Source: Kordiimonadaceae bacterium (lineage in GTDB: Bacteria > Pseudomonadota > Alphaproteobacteria > Sphingomonadales > Kordiimonadaceae). From it: 64,000 nt of DNA. The translations under genes were made by a program, and so were the position numbers. The notes beneath the pieces were generated by a model. That model worked only from the letters and a program-made list of their open reading frames with translations. It did not search any database and was not told the DNA's origin. Shown here piece after piece: positions 8,632-17,808 of the stretch; within the stretch, counting starts at the first letter, position 1, and the number at the start of each line of letters is the position of its first letter. The stretch is from positions 1,550,001-1,614,000 of the forward strand of contig JAEPQB010000001.1 of the NCBI GenBank assembly GCA_017640725.1, given 5' to 3'.

Positions 8632-9450
8632 CTACAGCGCATTCTTAAACCGTCTGCTGGCGCGGAGGGTCTCGCCTCCTCTCAGCTTAACGGTCAAATC
8701 ACCGCCAGCGATGGGGGCGGTTTCCATAATGGCGCCCCGGTTCACGATGACCGACCGGTGAATGCGCACGGCATTGCATCCTTTGTCATTCAACAGCTCA
8801 GCAAGCTCGGTCAGCGTGATGCGCGCAAGCTGGGTGCCTGAAAGCGACGTCACCTCCGCATAGTTACCAGCGCTTTTGGCATACAGGAACTCGGCCGGTT
8901 GCAGCAGGATGGTGGTGGCGCCGCTTTTGAGCGTGATGGGGTCGGCTGCCTGTGCGGCTGAAGATTTCGCCTGCCGGATTTGGCGCTGCAGTTCCCAAAC
9001 CAGCACACAGAGAAGAAATGTGACCAGATCTTTCCGGTACTCATAAAAGGCTGCGTCATAATCCTCATCAAAAAACTCATAACTGCCGCCAATAAGCATG
9101 GGCCACAGCAGTTTGCGCACCAACACCATCAGCGAAACATGCACCAAAGAGAATGCCACGCTGGCCCCAAGATACGGCACCGCACGCTTTTGCCAGTTCT
9201 GGCGGGTGATCGGATAGGTGTCGAAGAAGGCGAACACCGGCGCCAACATCAGGATGATAATGAAGATGCTGGTATATTCACCAAGCGACTCTTTAAGAGG
9301 TGACAGTTCCCGCCCCAGGTTGGCGGCATCGCTGATTGATGTTTGTACATTTACAACGCCAATCAGCAGGGTGATGACAGCGATTGTCAGCAGCACTGGG
9401 TCCCGCCAACGCAGTCCAAGTGCTCGTTGATATGTTGTGAGCCAGTCCAT
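8632..9450 (-). CDS. Membrane-anchored LytTR DNA-binding regulator
   Basis: 272 residues from ATG 9450; the frame extends upstream to a TTG at 9498. The N-terminal half has four hydrophobic helices (VLLTIAVITLLIGVV, TSIFIIILMLAPVFAFF, LGASVAFSLVHVSLMVLV, LVTFLLCVLVWEL). The C-terminal about 100 residues form a LytTR domain (ITLKSGATTILLQPAEFLYA, then AVRIHRSVIVNRGAI and ETLRASRRFK). Such membrane LytTR proteins act without a receiver domain and sense at the membrane directly. It is divergent from an acyltransferase-3 gene, with LytTR-like boxes between them, so it probably controls itself and that gene. Confidence 0.9.
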   Translation of the reverse strand: MDWLTTYQRALGLRWRDPVLLTIAVITLLIGVVNVQTSISDAANLGRELSPLKESLGEYTSIFIIILMLAPVFAFFDTYPITRQNWQKRAVPYLGASVAFSLVHVSLMVLVRKLLWPMLIGGSYEFFDEDYDAAFYEYRKDLVTFLLCVLVWELQRQIRQAKSSAAQAADPITLKSGATTILLQPAEFLYAKSAGNYAEVTSLSGTQLARITLTELAELLNDKGCNAVRIHRSVIVNRGAIMETAPIAGGDLTVKLRGGETLRASRRFKNAL

Positions 9451-9508
9451 GTGCGACTCAGCATACGCGACAGCTTTGGGGCTGAAAAGAACAAACAAAA
9501 CAGCGACC

Positions 9509-9572
9509 TACCGCTCAGCCCGTCAAAATACCGCTCAGCCCACATACTTGAAAAGCGCCTACCGCTCGTCCC
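9509..9572. promoter_or_regulatory. Three LytTR-like direct repeats between the divergent regulator and acyltransferase genes
   Basis: TACCGCTCAGCCC occurs at 9509-9521 and again at 9529-9541; TACCGCTCGTCCC follows at 9560-9572. Starts are 20 and 31 bp apart, about two and three helical turns, so all sites lie on one DNA face. The inner 9-mers ACCGCTCAG and ACCGCTCGT each match the LytTR consensus [TA][AC][CA]GTTN[AG][TG] at 8 of 9 positions. The neighbouring gene encodes a LytTR protein. Confidence 0.55.
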
Positions 9573-9668
9573 ACCCTCGTCCCTGACACCCCAAATCGGG
9601 TGCACGCAAAGGGCTCAGTGTCCACATTGAGGGCAACCTGAGTACGACAGCAAAACAGGAGCGAAACC

Positions 9669-10847
9669 ATGACTGCAAACACACGGCGCTATGATCTTGA
9701 CTGGTTGAGGGTGATCGCCTTTGGCCTGCTGATTTTTTATCACATCGGCATGTATTATGTGACCTGGGGCTGGCATGTAAAAAGCCCGCATGCTGGCCCT
9801 GCCGGGGAGCCTTTGATGGTTCTTCTCAACCCTTGGCGTTTGTCACTGCTGTTCCTCATATCAGGCGTGGCCATCCGCTTTGCCGTTGATAAGGCGTCGA
9901 GTCCTTTAAAGTTTGCTGGGCGGCGCTTTTCCCGCCTGTTTGTGCCGCTGGTGTTTGGCATGCTGGTGATTGTAACGCCGCAATCATACTTCGAACTGCT
10001 TGCCAAAGGTGAAATCGATGCTGGCTATCTGGCTTTCTGGGGCCGCTACCTTTCATTTGAAGACAGTTTTTCTGTGACAGTGCCCACTTGGAACCATCTT
10101 TGGTATGTGGTGTATCTGCTGGCCTACACCCTTATCATCATTCCGCTGATGCCGCTGCTGCGCCGGCTTGCAACCTGGCTTGAAAGTGAGCGCTTTGAAA
10201 AGCTGATTGGGGGTGGACGCTTGTTCATCATCCCGGCGCTTTTATTCATTGGCTACCGCTTCACGACGGACATGGCCTTCCCGCGTGAAACCCATGACCT
10301 GGTGAATGACTGGGGTGCGCACGCGCGCTATGGCAGTTATTTCCTGATCGGCCTTTTGATCGCGAAAAACGAGATATTCTGGCGCGTGCTCGCCAACACC
10401 TGGCGAATGGCCGCGGTTTTTGTGGTCGGCTTGGCCGTTGTGCTCTCGGGCCTGTGGGCAAACTGGGATTGGGTTTCGGAGCAACCCCTTCTGCTCGCGG
10501 TCGGTCGCGCCCTGCGCCCCTTATACGCTTGGGCAATGATTGCAACACTCATGGGCGCTGCGCAGGCTTATCTGAACCGCCCAAGCCCGCGCCTCACGTA
10601 TCTGACCACGGCTATTTTCCCCTATTATATCCTGCACCAAAGCTTGATTGTGGTGGTGGGAGTTGGCGCGAGCAGCCTGGGGCTTGCGGTGGGGCCAGAG
10701 TTTCTGCTGGTGCTCTTTGGCACAACAGCCGGCTGCATAGGTCTTTATGAGCTGGTCATCCGGCGTGTGCCCCTTTTGCGGCCCTTGTTCGGGGTGCCAG
10801 TAGCAAGAAAAAATACACCCTCACCAAGGCCGATCGCCGCAGAGTGA
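9669..10847 (+). CDS. Acyltransferase family 3 (OpgC/OafA-like) membrane protein
   Basis: 392 residues with about ten membrane helices. The start RRYDLDWLRVIAFGLLIFYH is the family signature, with the conserved His in the first helix; PWRLSLLFLISGVAIRF and WNHLWYVVYLLAYTLIIIPL are further landmarks. Family members transfer acyl groups (often acetyl or succinyl) from the cytoplasmic to the periplasmic side onto glycans or glucans. The acceptor is unknown. A divergent LytTR regulator with binding-site-like repeats suggests specific control. The C-terminal 20 residues are polar. Confidence 0.92.
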   Translation: MTANTRRYDLDWLRVIAFGLLIFYHIGMYYVTWGWHVKSPHAGPAGEPLMVLLNPWRLSLLFLISGVAIRFAVDKASSPLKFAGRRFSRLFVPLVFGMLVIVTPQSYFELLAKGEIDAGYLAFWGRYLSFEDSFSVTVPTWNHLWYVVYLLAYTLIIIPLMPLLRRLATWLESERFEKLIGGGRLFIIPALLFIGYRFTTDMAFPRETHDLVNDWGAHARYGSYFLIGLLIAKNEIFWRVLANTWRMAAVFVVGLAVVLSGLWANWDWVSEQPLLLAVGRALRPLYAWAMIATLMGAAQAYLNRPSPRLTYLTTAIFPYYILHQSLIVVVGVGASSLGLAVGPEFLLVLFGTTAGCIGLYELVIRRVPLLRPLFGVPVARKNTPSPRPIAAE

Positions 10848-10993
10848 ACGTGTACAAAACCATGGAATCTGTTGACACAGGCGCCGTCCCGGCTTAGGGA
10901 CGGCGCACACATGAACCGCCCGACTTCGTGGAACGCGAAGGGGCCATAAGACCCTGGCGTGAGCAGAGGCTCGCAAAAGGCAAGGTGAAGAAA

Positions 10994-12208
10994 ATGCAGA
11001 TTACCCCCTCTGGCAACCCAGTGGTTGTCTCCCCCCGTGCTAACCCTGACGGCGACAAGCAAAACATACTTGGCCTGGACCGTGCTGAGCTCAAGGAAGC
11101 CATCGCGGGCATTGGTGTGCCTGAGAAGCAAGTCAAAATGCGCACCAGCCAGGTGTGGCACTGGGTGTACCACCGCGGTGTGTCGAGCTTCGATGACATG
11201 CTGAATGTGTCGAAAGACGTGCGCGCCAAGCTCGCGGACCATTTCATCATCAAGCGGCCCGAGATTGTGGAAGCGCAATACTCCAATGATGGCACGCGCA
11301 AATATCTCATTCGTTTTGCTGACGGTAACGAGGCGGAAACGGTTTACATCCCCGAAGAAGATCGCGGCACGCTGTGCATTTCTTCTCAGGTGGGCTGCAC
11401 GCTCAATTGCAAATTCTGCCACACTGGCACCATGAAGCTGGTGCGCAATCTGACGGCGGCTGAAATTGTTGCGCAGATGATGATCGCCCGCGACGACTTG
11501 GGCGAATGGGAAAACCCAACCGAAGGCCGCCGGGTGACCAACATCGTGATGATGGGCATGGGCGAGCCGCTGTATAACTTCGACAATGTTAAAAAAGCGC
11601 TAGAGATCGTTATGGATGAAGAGGGCATTCAGCTCTCCAAGCGTCGTATCACTTTGTCCACGTCTGGTGTTGTGCCGCACATGGAACGCTGCGGTAAAGA
11701 AATCGGCGTGAACCTTGCGGTTTCCCTGCATGCGGTGCGTGATGATGTGCGCACCGACATTATGCCGATTAACAAGAAATATGGCCTTGAAGAAGTGCTG
11801 ACAGCATGCGCCAACTATCCGGGTGCCCATAACGCGCGGCGCATCACGTTTGAATATGCCATGCTGAAGGGCGTGAACGACAGTGACGCAGACGCGCGTG
11901 AGCTGGTGCGCCTTATTCGCAAGTATAAGCTGCCAGCCAAAGTGAACCTTATTCCGTTCAATCCGTGGCCGGGCACCGAGTATGAATGCAGCGACTGGGA
12001 CCAAATCCAGCGTTTCTCTGACATTGTGTATGAAGGCGGCATCTCCGCCCCCATCCGCACACCGCGTGGTCGGGATATTATGGCGGCTTGCGGTCAGTTG
12101 AAGTCGGCTTCCGAGAAAAAGTCCAAGGCGGAACTCGCGCGTGAGGCGGCTGCCGCAGCCGCGGCGTCAAGTGATGCGGTGCATCATACATCTACCGGGC
12201 TGACGTGA
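10994..12208 (+). CDS. rlmN: Dual-specificity 23S rRNA/tRNA adenine C2 methyltransferase RlmN
   Basis: 405 residues from ATG 10994, with AAGGTGAAG upstream; a GTG at 10928 is less likely. Radical-SAM cluster cysteines are C135, C139 and C142 ([14 protein letters not shown]). C128, seven residues before the cluster, and C366 (AACGQL) match the two catalytic cysteines of RlmN, one of which carries the methyl group. It methylates A2503 of 23S rRNA and A37 of some tRNAs. The C-terminal tail is an extra Lys/Ala-rich extension beyond the usual end. The next gene starts 3 nt after the stop. Confidence 0.97.
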   Translation: MQITPSGNPVVVSPRANPDGDKQNILGLDRAELKEAIAGIGVPEKQVKMRTSQVWHWVYHRGVSSFDDMLNVSKDVRAKLADHFIIKRPEIVEAQYSNDGTRKYLIRFADGNEAETVYIPEEDRGTLCISSQVGCTLNCKFCHTGTMKLVRNLTAAEIVAQMMIARDDLGEWENPTEGRRVTNIVMMGMGEPLYNFDNVKKALEIVMDEEGIQLSKRRITLSTSGVVPHMERCGKEIGVNLAVSLHAVRDDVRTDIMPINKKYGLEEVLTACANYPGAHNARRITFEYAMLKGVNDSDADARELVRLIRKYKLPAKVNLIPFNPWPGTEYECSDWDQIQRFSDIVYEGGISAPIRTPRGRDIMAACGQLKSASEKKSKAELAREAAAAAAASSDAVHHTSTGLT

Positions 12209-12211
12209 ACT

Positions 12212-12661
12212 GTGGCTGATATCGAGCTCAGAGAGTTTAAGCCATCGGACCGCGAGGGTTGCCTTGCGGTGCTGGATGCCAACACGCCCGAGTATTTTTC
12301 GCCGGTTGAACGCGAAACATTTGATGAGTTTCTGGCTGAGCCACCCGGCACTTATCTGGTGCTGGTGGACGATAATCGTGTTGTTGGCTGCGGCGGCTAT
12401 ATTCCCATGCCAGACACCCGTGATGCCCACACCAGTTGGGGCATGGTGCACCCGGACTATAAGGGCAGAGGCCTTGGCAAACGCCTGTTTCAGGCGCGGT
12501 TGGATGCGGTGCGCAAACGCGGTGACGCGGACCGCGTACGGGTTGTGACCAGCCCGCAAACCGAGAGCTTTTTTAAACTCTATGGCTTTGAAGTCACGCG
12601 CCGCGAAAAAGACGGTAACGCGCCCGGCATTGACCTGGTTGAAATGTGGCTGGCGCTCTAG
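12212..12661 (+). CDS. GNAT family N-acetyltransferase
   Basis: 149 residues from a GTG start 3 nt after rlmN, so probably one transcript. The acetyl-CoA binding segment is HPDYKGRGLGKRLFQARLDA, with the R/Q-x-x-G-x-G loop in GRGLGK. A preceding beta strand holds VVGCGGYIPM, and a later SFFKLYGFEVTRR is the typical C-terminal part. The substrate (amine, peptide or small molecule) cannot be told. Confidence 0.9.
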   Translation: MADIELREFKPSDREGCLAVLDANTPEYFSPVERETFDEFLAEPPGTYLVLVDDNRVVGCGGYIPMPDTRDAHTSWGMVHPDYKGRGLGKRLFQARLDAVRKRGDADRVRVVTSPQTESFFKLYGFEVTRREKDGNAPGIDLVEMWLAL

Positions 12662-12667
12662 GCGCTG

Positions 12668-13240
12668 CTAACACTGTGGCCCATTTGGGTTTTCCGGCAA
12701 TTTCTCGTAGCGCATCTCATAAGTTTGCACCCAGGTGTCTGAGCCGTGCGCACGGCGGAACACATTCGACGTGAAGCTTGTGTCCGTGATATTTTGCTCG
12801 ATGGTTTTGACGTCAAAAGCCTCAGTGCCAGAAAAACCGCCTGGCACCAGCGTTTCCATCGTGTCGCCAACTTTCCTGATTGTGAAACCGCTCCAGCGCT
12901 GAAGCTGCGCATTCAGGAAATGAGCGCGCCACAGGTCAGCGGTGCTGTCGTAGGCACGCAGGCTGGTTGAGAAAAAACCGGGCGCACGAAAGCAGGTTTG
13001 AAGCGTCTGGCCATCGCCGTGATAGAAAGCGGTTATGCGCGATTTGGCATCAATATCCTGGCGCGCACCATCCGGCCTGATGATGGTGATGCTGGCCTCC
13101 CATTCACCGCGAAAAAAAGCATAGTCGGCGAATCGCTCATAGCTCTGATTCGGCGCACCATATGGCGAGTCGTTCGCTGTCGCGGGCAGTGTCATTGTGA
13201 AAAATAAGCTTGCCCAGATCAGCTTTATTGATTGTTTCAT
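12668..13240 (-). CDS. Secreted protein of unknown function (DUF1579-like layout)
   Basis: 190 residues with a signal peptide ending at about ATAN (residue 23). The mature protein has a lipocalin-like beta pattern with FFRGEWEASITIIRPDGARQ near its start, followed by RITAFYHGDGQTLQTC and LRAYDSTADLWRAHFLN. This resembles DUF1579-type proteins in layout only. Two Cys (in LQTCF and at the C-terminus) may pair in the periplasm. It is convergent with the GNAT gene, 6 nt apart. Confidence 0.75.
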   Translation of the reverse strand: MKQSIKLIWASLFFTMTLPATANDSPYGAPNQSYERFADYAFFRGEWEASITIIRPDGARQDIDAKSRITAFYHGDGQTLQTCFRAPGFFSTSLRAYDSTADLWRAHFLNAQLQRWSGFTIRKVGDTMETLVPGGFSGTEAFDVKTIEQNITDTSFTSNVFRRAHGSDTWVQTYEMRYEKLPENPNGPQC

Positions 13241-13390
13241 AGTGTCCTCCCGTCGAGGATACAGTTTACTATATGCGACCTCACGGCGGCAGGCATGCTC
13301 AACCCCGGTCTCCCTCAGTTCGTCCCTTTTGCGCTTCCGTTCGCATGCTGATAAGCTTGCTGTGGGAATGACATTGGGGAAGAGACTTTC

Positions 13391-14803
13391 ATGAGAAATC
13401 TGATCGCATGCGCGACGCTAATAGCTGGCTTTTCCTTGGCTTCTGCTGCTCAGGAAGAAAAAACCCAGCCTGCCGAAATACCGGAAAGCCTGTCTGCAAA
13501 ACTTGAAGGTCTCACTGAGGCAGAACTGACGTTCTTGCTTGGTGATGATGCGCTTTCGTTTGCCGAACGGCACGAGATTTTGTTTGCCCGCCTGGACAGC
13601 AAAACCCCAGAGGGCATTGCGGCATATGTGCGCGCTATGATGCGGGTCAGCCAGCTTGAGAAATACAACCCCGAAACCGACCGGGCAACCATTCCACTGA
13701 ACACCGAGTCAGACAGCTTTAATGGCTGGAAAGTGAAGCGCCCCGCAGAGTTTGATACCCCGCGTGCACCAGGCCCTATTAATTTAAACCGCTATATGTA
13801 TGCAGAGCCCAAGCTTGGCATCCCCACCTTCATGAACATGCCGGTGGCCATCACGCCGGAGGATCTGGTCGCGGGCGAAGTTGAAGTGGCGATAATGGGC
13901 ATTCCTCTCGATTCCGGCACGGGATACAGGGGGGCAGCCTATGGGCCAAGAGCGGTCAGGGTTGGTACGGTCTACCGCGGTAACAGCATGCATGAACCGC
14001 CGCATATGCACACGTTGATCTCCCCCAATAACGAGCTTACGATTGTGGATTATGGTGACATCGCGGTTGACCAGTTCAGCGTCGAGCGCAGTTTGGGCCA
14101 TATCCGCGAGAGTGTGCGCGAAGTTGCTGCTGCTGGTGCCATACCCATGATCGTGGGCGGCGACCATTCGCTGATGTACCCGGACGTGGCTGGGGTGGTC
14201 GATGTGTACGGCGCTGGCAACGTGGGCGTTGTGCATTTTGATGCGCATTATGATGCCGGTCGTGGCCAGGCGCATTTACTCAGTCACGGACAACCGGTGC
14301 ACCGGCTGTTTGCTGAAGAATTGGTGCCAGGCCCCAATTTCATTCAAATCGGCCTCAGGGGCTATTGGCCCGGCAAGCCTGCATTCGAATGGATGCAAGA
14401 GCATGGTCTGAGGTATCACACCATGGCAGAAATCGAAAAAGACGGCTGGGACCAGGTGATGAAACGTGCGATGCAAGAGGCGCTTGAAGGACCAGAATAT
14501 ATTTACATCTCGTTTGATATTGATGTGCTGGACCCAGCCTACGCGCCCGGTACTGGTACGCCGGAGCCGGGCGGGCTAACAACTCGGGAAGTGTTCCCCA
14601 TCGTGCGGCGCTTGTGTGCAGAAAAGCAGGTGGTGGGTTTTGAGCTTGTGGAAGTGAACCCGCTTGTTGACCCCACTTACACAACTGCCCAGAACGCCGA
14701 CAGGGTACTGCGTGAATGCCTGACCGGTATCGCCATGCGCAAGCGCGGCCTGACTGAACCGCATTACTTAAGCCCGCTGACGATTGACCACGGTCATGAC
14801 TAA
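13391..14803 (+). CDS. Secreted ureohydrolase (arginase/agmatinase family)
   Basis: 470 residues. The first 20 residues are a Sec-type signal peptide (RNLIACATLIAGFSLASAA), unusual for this normally cytoplasmic family. An N-terminal extension of about 150 residues precedes the catalytic domain. Metal ligands are all present: H259 (GGDHS), D284, H286 and D288 (DAHYD), and D376 and D378 (SFDIDVLDP), so a dimanganese site is expected. The family hydrolyses arginine, agmatine, guanidinobutyrate or related guanidines to urea; the substrate here is unknown. The following lipoprotein gene overlaps its 3' end by 8 nt. Confidence 0.9.
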   Translation: MRNLIACATLIAGFSLASAAQEEKTQPAEIPESLSAKLEGLTEAELTFLLGDDALSFAERHEILFARLDSKTPEGIAAYVRAMMRVSQLEKYNPETDRATIPLNTESDSFNGWKVKRPAEFDTPRAPGPINLNRYMYAEPKLGIPTFMNMPVAITPEDLVAGEVEVAIMGIPLDSGTGYRGAAYGPRAVRVGTVYRGNSMHEPPHMHTLISPNNELTIVDYGDIAVDQFSVERSLGHIRESVREVAAAGAIPMIVGGDHSLMYPDVAGVVDVYGAGNVGVVHFDAHYDAGRGQAHLLSHGQPVHRLFAEELVPGPNFIQIGLRGYWPGKPAFEWMQEHGLRYHTMAEIEKDGWDQVMKRAMQEALEGPEYIYISFDIDVLDPAYAPGTGTPEPGGLTTREVFPIVRRLCAEKQVVGFELVEVNPLVDPTYTTAQNADRVLRECLTGIAMRKRGLTEPHYLSPLTIDHGHD

Positions 14804-15224
14804 ATGTTTCGCCGCAGCAGTTGCAGCCTTGATCATGCTAACTGGCTGTGTGTCCGAGGCAGTGCAAACCACTGTCATTGTCGACGAGGACGCCAACAAT
14901 CAAATGGCATTGTCGATGGACTTGATCACCGCGGCGAGCCCTGAACTGGCCGATGCGATTTTAAACTCCGCGCGTGGCAGCTGGTTCGAGAACAAGGCGG
15001 CCTATATCGCGCAATATAGTGATCGGCTGGCAGCCAACCATTATCAGTTTTTCCCCGGCCTGCCGACGCCCGACGAAGTAGAATGGCCTTCTTTGGAAGA
15101 CGGCGATGCGGTTTATCTGGTCGCCGGCAATTTTGTGGCCGGTCCGCGCATCCTGAAGGTTGTGCCCCACACGGTTGCCAGCATAACGATTTCATCCGAT
15201 GACTTCGTTTTGTCTTGGAAATAG
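14796..15224 (+). CDS. Putative lipoprotein of unknown function
   Basis: 142 residues from ATG 14796, which overlaps the end of the ureohydrolase gene (ATGACTAA), so the two are likely coupled. The N-terminus is a lipoprotein signal with lipobox LTGC (MTKCFAAAVAALIMLTGC). The remaining sequence is acidic and has no recognised domain. Coupling suggests a joint role with the secreted ureohydrolase at the envelope. Confidence 0.72.
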   Translation: MTKCFAAAVAALIMLTGCVSEAVQTTVIVDEDANNQMALSMDLITAASPELADAILNSARGSWFENKAAYIAQYSDRLAANHYQFFPGLPTPDEVEWPSLEDGDAVYLVAGNFVAGPRILKVVPHTVASITISSDDFVLSWK

Positions 15225-15383
15225 GTAACTTTCCCATCCTCTGAAAGCCTGTGCGTAATGATCAGATTTACGCGCGCTCCAGGTGTCAATGCGACTAGTG
15301 CTTGCGCTGGTCATCAGCTGGTGTAAGGTCCACCCCAAAGGGGCAAAAGAGCTCCTCGTTTTTGCACCGAGTTAGGGGGTATC

Positions 15384-16373
15384 ATGACCAGAATTATTGC
15401 GGCCTTAGCGGCTGTGTTTATTGCCACTTCAGTGGCTGCACAAGACGATCAGCCCAACACCTTCACAATGCCGTCGGCCATCGCTGACGGGAAAACAATC
15501 ATTGTCGACAGCACCTTGGCAAATAGTCAGGGCGCTTTCAAAATGGAAGCCACAGAGAGTATCCGCTTAACTCCCATCGGCACATCCGGGGAAATGGCCA
15601 CATTCAAAGCCACAACCATAGCTGCCGATCTTACTTCAGTTGAAGGCGTACCGCCCTTCCTTGGCGCCGTTCTGGAAAACATGGGTGAACGATCCGTTGG
15701 CAGGTCATTTGAATACGGCGCTGATATGGACGGGTTGCCTCTTCAACTTACGGAATACTCTGAGATTGGTCCGTTTATGGAAGAGTTGAGCCAGGGCGTG
15801 AAGGATTGGTCCGTTCAGTTTGGTGAACAACAGGGGCTGAATGAGCAGCAAATGGCCATGCTTACCGGATTTGTTGATCAGGGATTGGCGCCCTTCTTGA
15901 GCAAAGACCCTGAAGTGTTGGGTCGGCTTGTCCTGGAAACCCCTCAACTGATGTTTGGCGCGGCTGGTCGCCAGCTTTTCGAAGTAGGCTACTATTCCGA
16001 AAACCAAGGCACGCGATATATGGATGAACTTCAAGGCTACCTGTTCACTGTGGATAGATGGGAACTGATAAGCCATGACACCGACGCGGGTGAAGCCATT
16101 GTCAACTTTGAGCAAACCCTTGACCCTGCTGAGCACGAAGCGTTTCTGGAGCGCCTAACAAACGTGTTGCTGCAACAATACGGCGAAGCACAAGCCACGG
16201 CAATTCAAGCCGAGGTTGACCATTATCGCGCGCTGCAACTGACGCGGTCGGCAGACTACACAATTGATCTGTCTACGGGCTTGGTAAAGAACGGCAGCCT
16301 TCGCTCGGAAAAAGTTTTCAAAGGCAGCACGGAAGTCGAAAACCTGTCGTTTAGCATGCGCCATGCAGAGTAG
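15384..16373 (+). CDS. Periplasmic protein of unknown function
   Basis: 329 residues. A signal peptide (MTRIIAALAAVFIATSVAAQ) precedes a mature domain with alternating beta-rich and acidic stretches: a FKMEATESIRLTPIGTSGEM segment, EQQGLNEQQMAMLTGFVDQG in the middle, and SADYTIDLSTGLVKNGSLRS near the end. GGGG is present before the ATG as a possible ribosome-binding site. I do not recognise a family. Confidence 0.75.
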   Translation: MTRIIAALAAVFIATSVAAQDDQPNTFTMPSAIADGKTIIVDSTLANSQGAFKMEATESIRLTPIGTSGEMATFKATTIAADLTSVEGVPPFLGAVLENMGERSVGRSFEYGADMDGLPLQLTEYSEIGPFMEELSQGVKDWSVQFGEQQGLNEQQMAMLTGFVDQGLAPFLSKDPEVLGRLVLETPQLMFGAAGRQLFEVGYYSENQGTRYMDELQGYLFTVDRWELISHDTDAGEAIVNFEQTLDPAEHEAFLERLTNVLLQQYGEAQATAIQAEVDHYRALQLTRSADYTIDLSTGLVKNGSLRSEKVFKGSTEVENLSFSMRHAE

Positions 16374-16513
16374 GCCCACCTATATGCGACCTCAAAGAGC
16401 GCTCTAACAGACCCGGTTCATTTCTGCGGTCAAAAGGTTCAAAATTGCTCGCTTCAATTTGGCAACCTACCTCCAATCTCTGGTATCAGTGATGCGAGCG
16501 AGAGGAGAGACCG

Positions 16514-17185
16514 ATGTCACGCACTGTTTATTTTGTTTCCGGAAGCCCGTTTGCCTGGCGCGTTATGTTAGCGCTTGGACTGAAGGGGCTCGACTATCAG
16601 GCCAAGCGGCTGGTTTTTGACGAGGGTGACACACAAAAACCAGAATATCTGGCGCTGAACCCGCGAGGGAAGGTGCCTACACTCGTAGATGGTGAAGTCA
16701 CTGTTTACGAGTCGCTTGCGATTCTCGCTTTTCTGGACCGCGCCTACCCAGACGTACCACTTCTGGGCGAAACGCCAGCAGATGCGGCGCTTGTTTGGCG
16801 TCGTGCGCTGGAGATTGATAACTATCTGGCAAGTGCACTTACGGGCGCTGCGCGACCGATTTTCACACAAACCTTCGCTGGTAAAGAGGCTGAGATAAAC
16901 GAGAATTTTGCTAAAGTCCGGGCAGAGATTGAAAATACGGCAGGCTGGCTTGATGGTAACGACTTTATGGCAGGCAGTGCACCAACCGCTGTTGATGTTT
17001 CGCTCTATCCGCCGCTGGCGATGCTAAGGCGTGTAGGCCCACAGCTCGCCGGTGTTCCCGGCATTGAAGCGAATTTACCCGATTTTGAAACTGACCTTCC
17101 CGAACTTGCTGCATGGATGAAACGGGTTGAAGCCCTGCCTGGTTTCGATGCTGCTTATCCCCCGCATTGGCGCGAAGCAGCTTAA
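16514..17185 (+). CDS. Glutathione S-transferase family protein
   Basis: 223 residues. The N-terminal thioredoxin-like domain has SPFAWRVMLALGLKGLDY, LNPRGKVPTLVDGEVTVYES (cis-Pro before TLVD; ES binds the glutathione gamma-glutamyl end) and LAILAFLDRAYP. The C-terminal helical domain includes the N-capping region FMAGSAPTAVDVSLYPPL. The catalytic position holds Ser in SGSPFAWR. It probably conjugates or reduces with glutathione in the cytosol; the substrate is unknown. AGAGGAGAG precedes the start. Confidence 0.9.
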   Translation: MSRTVYFVSGSPFAWRVMLALGLKGLDYQAKRLVFDEGDTQKPEYLALNPRGKVPTLVDGEVTVYESLAILAFLDRAYPDVPLLGETPADAALVWRRALEIDNYLASALTGAARPIFTQTFAGKEAEINENFAKVRAEIENTAGWLDGNDFMAGSAPTAVDVSLYPPLAMLRRVGPQLAGVPGIEANLPDFETDLPELAAWMKRVEALPGFDAAYPPHWREAA

Positions 17186-17215
17186 TCCTTCCCTTAACCC
17201 CAGGGGGCGGCAAGC

Positions 17216-17242
17216 GAGGTGCGATGGATCCCGTCGCACCTC
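17216..17242. terminator. Hairpin between convergent genes, possible bidirectional terminator
   Basis: GAGGTGCGA pairs with TCGCACCTC around a 9-nt loop: a perfect 9-bp stem between the GST stop (17185) and the YHS gene stop (17241). There is no long T-tract on either strand, so termination efficiency is uncertain. Confidence 0.45.
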
Positions 17243-17717
17243 ACTCCTGCGCGTTCATGGCACTTGATATTAGAATGCCCCACTCGGCATCTGCCCTTTC
17301 GATGCGACCGCGAGTATCAAGTGCAAACAGGCCTTGCGCGAAAATGTTGGCGTTCAGGTAAAGCTGACCATCAACTACGGTCCAATTTCTTGGATTGATG
17401 TCGACAATGTCGCCGTTCGACATGGCATAAGCACAATAGCCACCGTAAGCGGGCAAGTAGCGCCGGGGCTCCTGTTCAAAGGCGTCTTTGTTTTGCTCGC
17501 TGGCAAATCTGTAGATGACACCCTGATATTCAATTTGAAACACAAAAGAGCCAGCAGTTGCTTTTTCATCTGTGTGATAAGCGACAGGGTCAAATCCCTG
17601 GATGCCCAGACCCTTTGGCGCGTTGACAACAGTGTCAGGCGTTAGCGCTGCTTTGCCACAAGCCGCGAGCATAAGCCCCAGTAATAGTAAAAGTATGATG
17701 GGTTTGAGTGTTGCCAT
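17241..17717 (-). CDS. YHS-domain lipoprotein
   Basis: 158 residues with a lipoprotein signal (LLLLGLMLAAC lipobox). The YHS domain reads GFDPVAYHTDEKATAGSFVF, then YRFASEQNKDAFEQEPRRYL and PAYGGYCAYAMSNG. YHS domains are small modules often linked to metal or haem proteins; the role of these periplasmic lipoproteins is not known. The gene ends inside a hairpin shared with the convergent GST gene. Confidence 0.87.
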   Translation of the reverse strand: MATLKPIILLLLLGLMLAACGKAALTPDTVVNAPKGLGIQGFDPVAYHTDEKATAGSFVFQIEYQGVIYRFASEQNKDAFEQEPRRYLPAYGGYCAYAMSNGDIVDINPRNWTVVDGQLYLNANIFAQGLFALDTRGRIERADAEWGILISSAMNAQE

Positions 17718-17808
17718 TTTCTGGTCCAGCTCCTTGAAACCGGACTATATGAATTGGCATGCATGAGCGCGAGTAAACACCCTTCACACCGCAGTGACTG
17801 GATGTGAC

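Noticed and set aside
9509-9572. CRISPR-like repeats
   Set aside because: Only three 13-bp copies with uneven short spacing and no cas genes; the LytTR-box reading is better.
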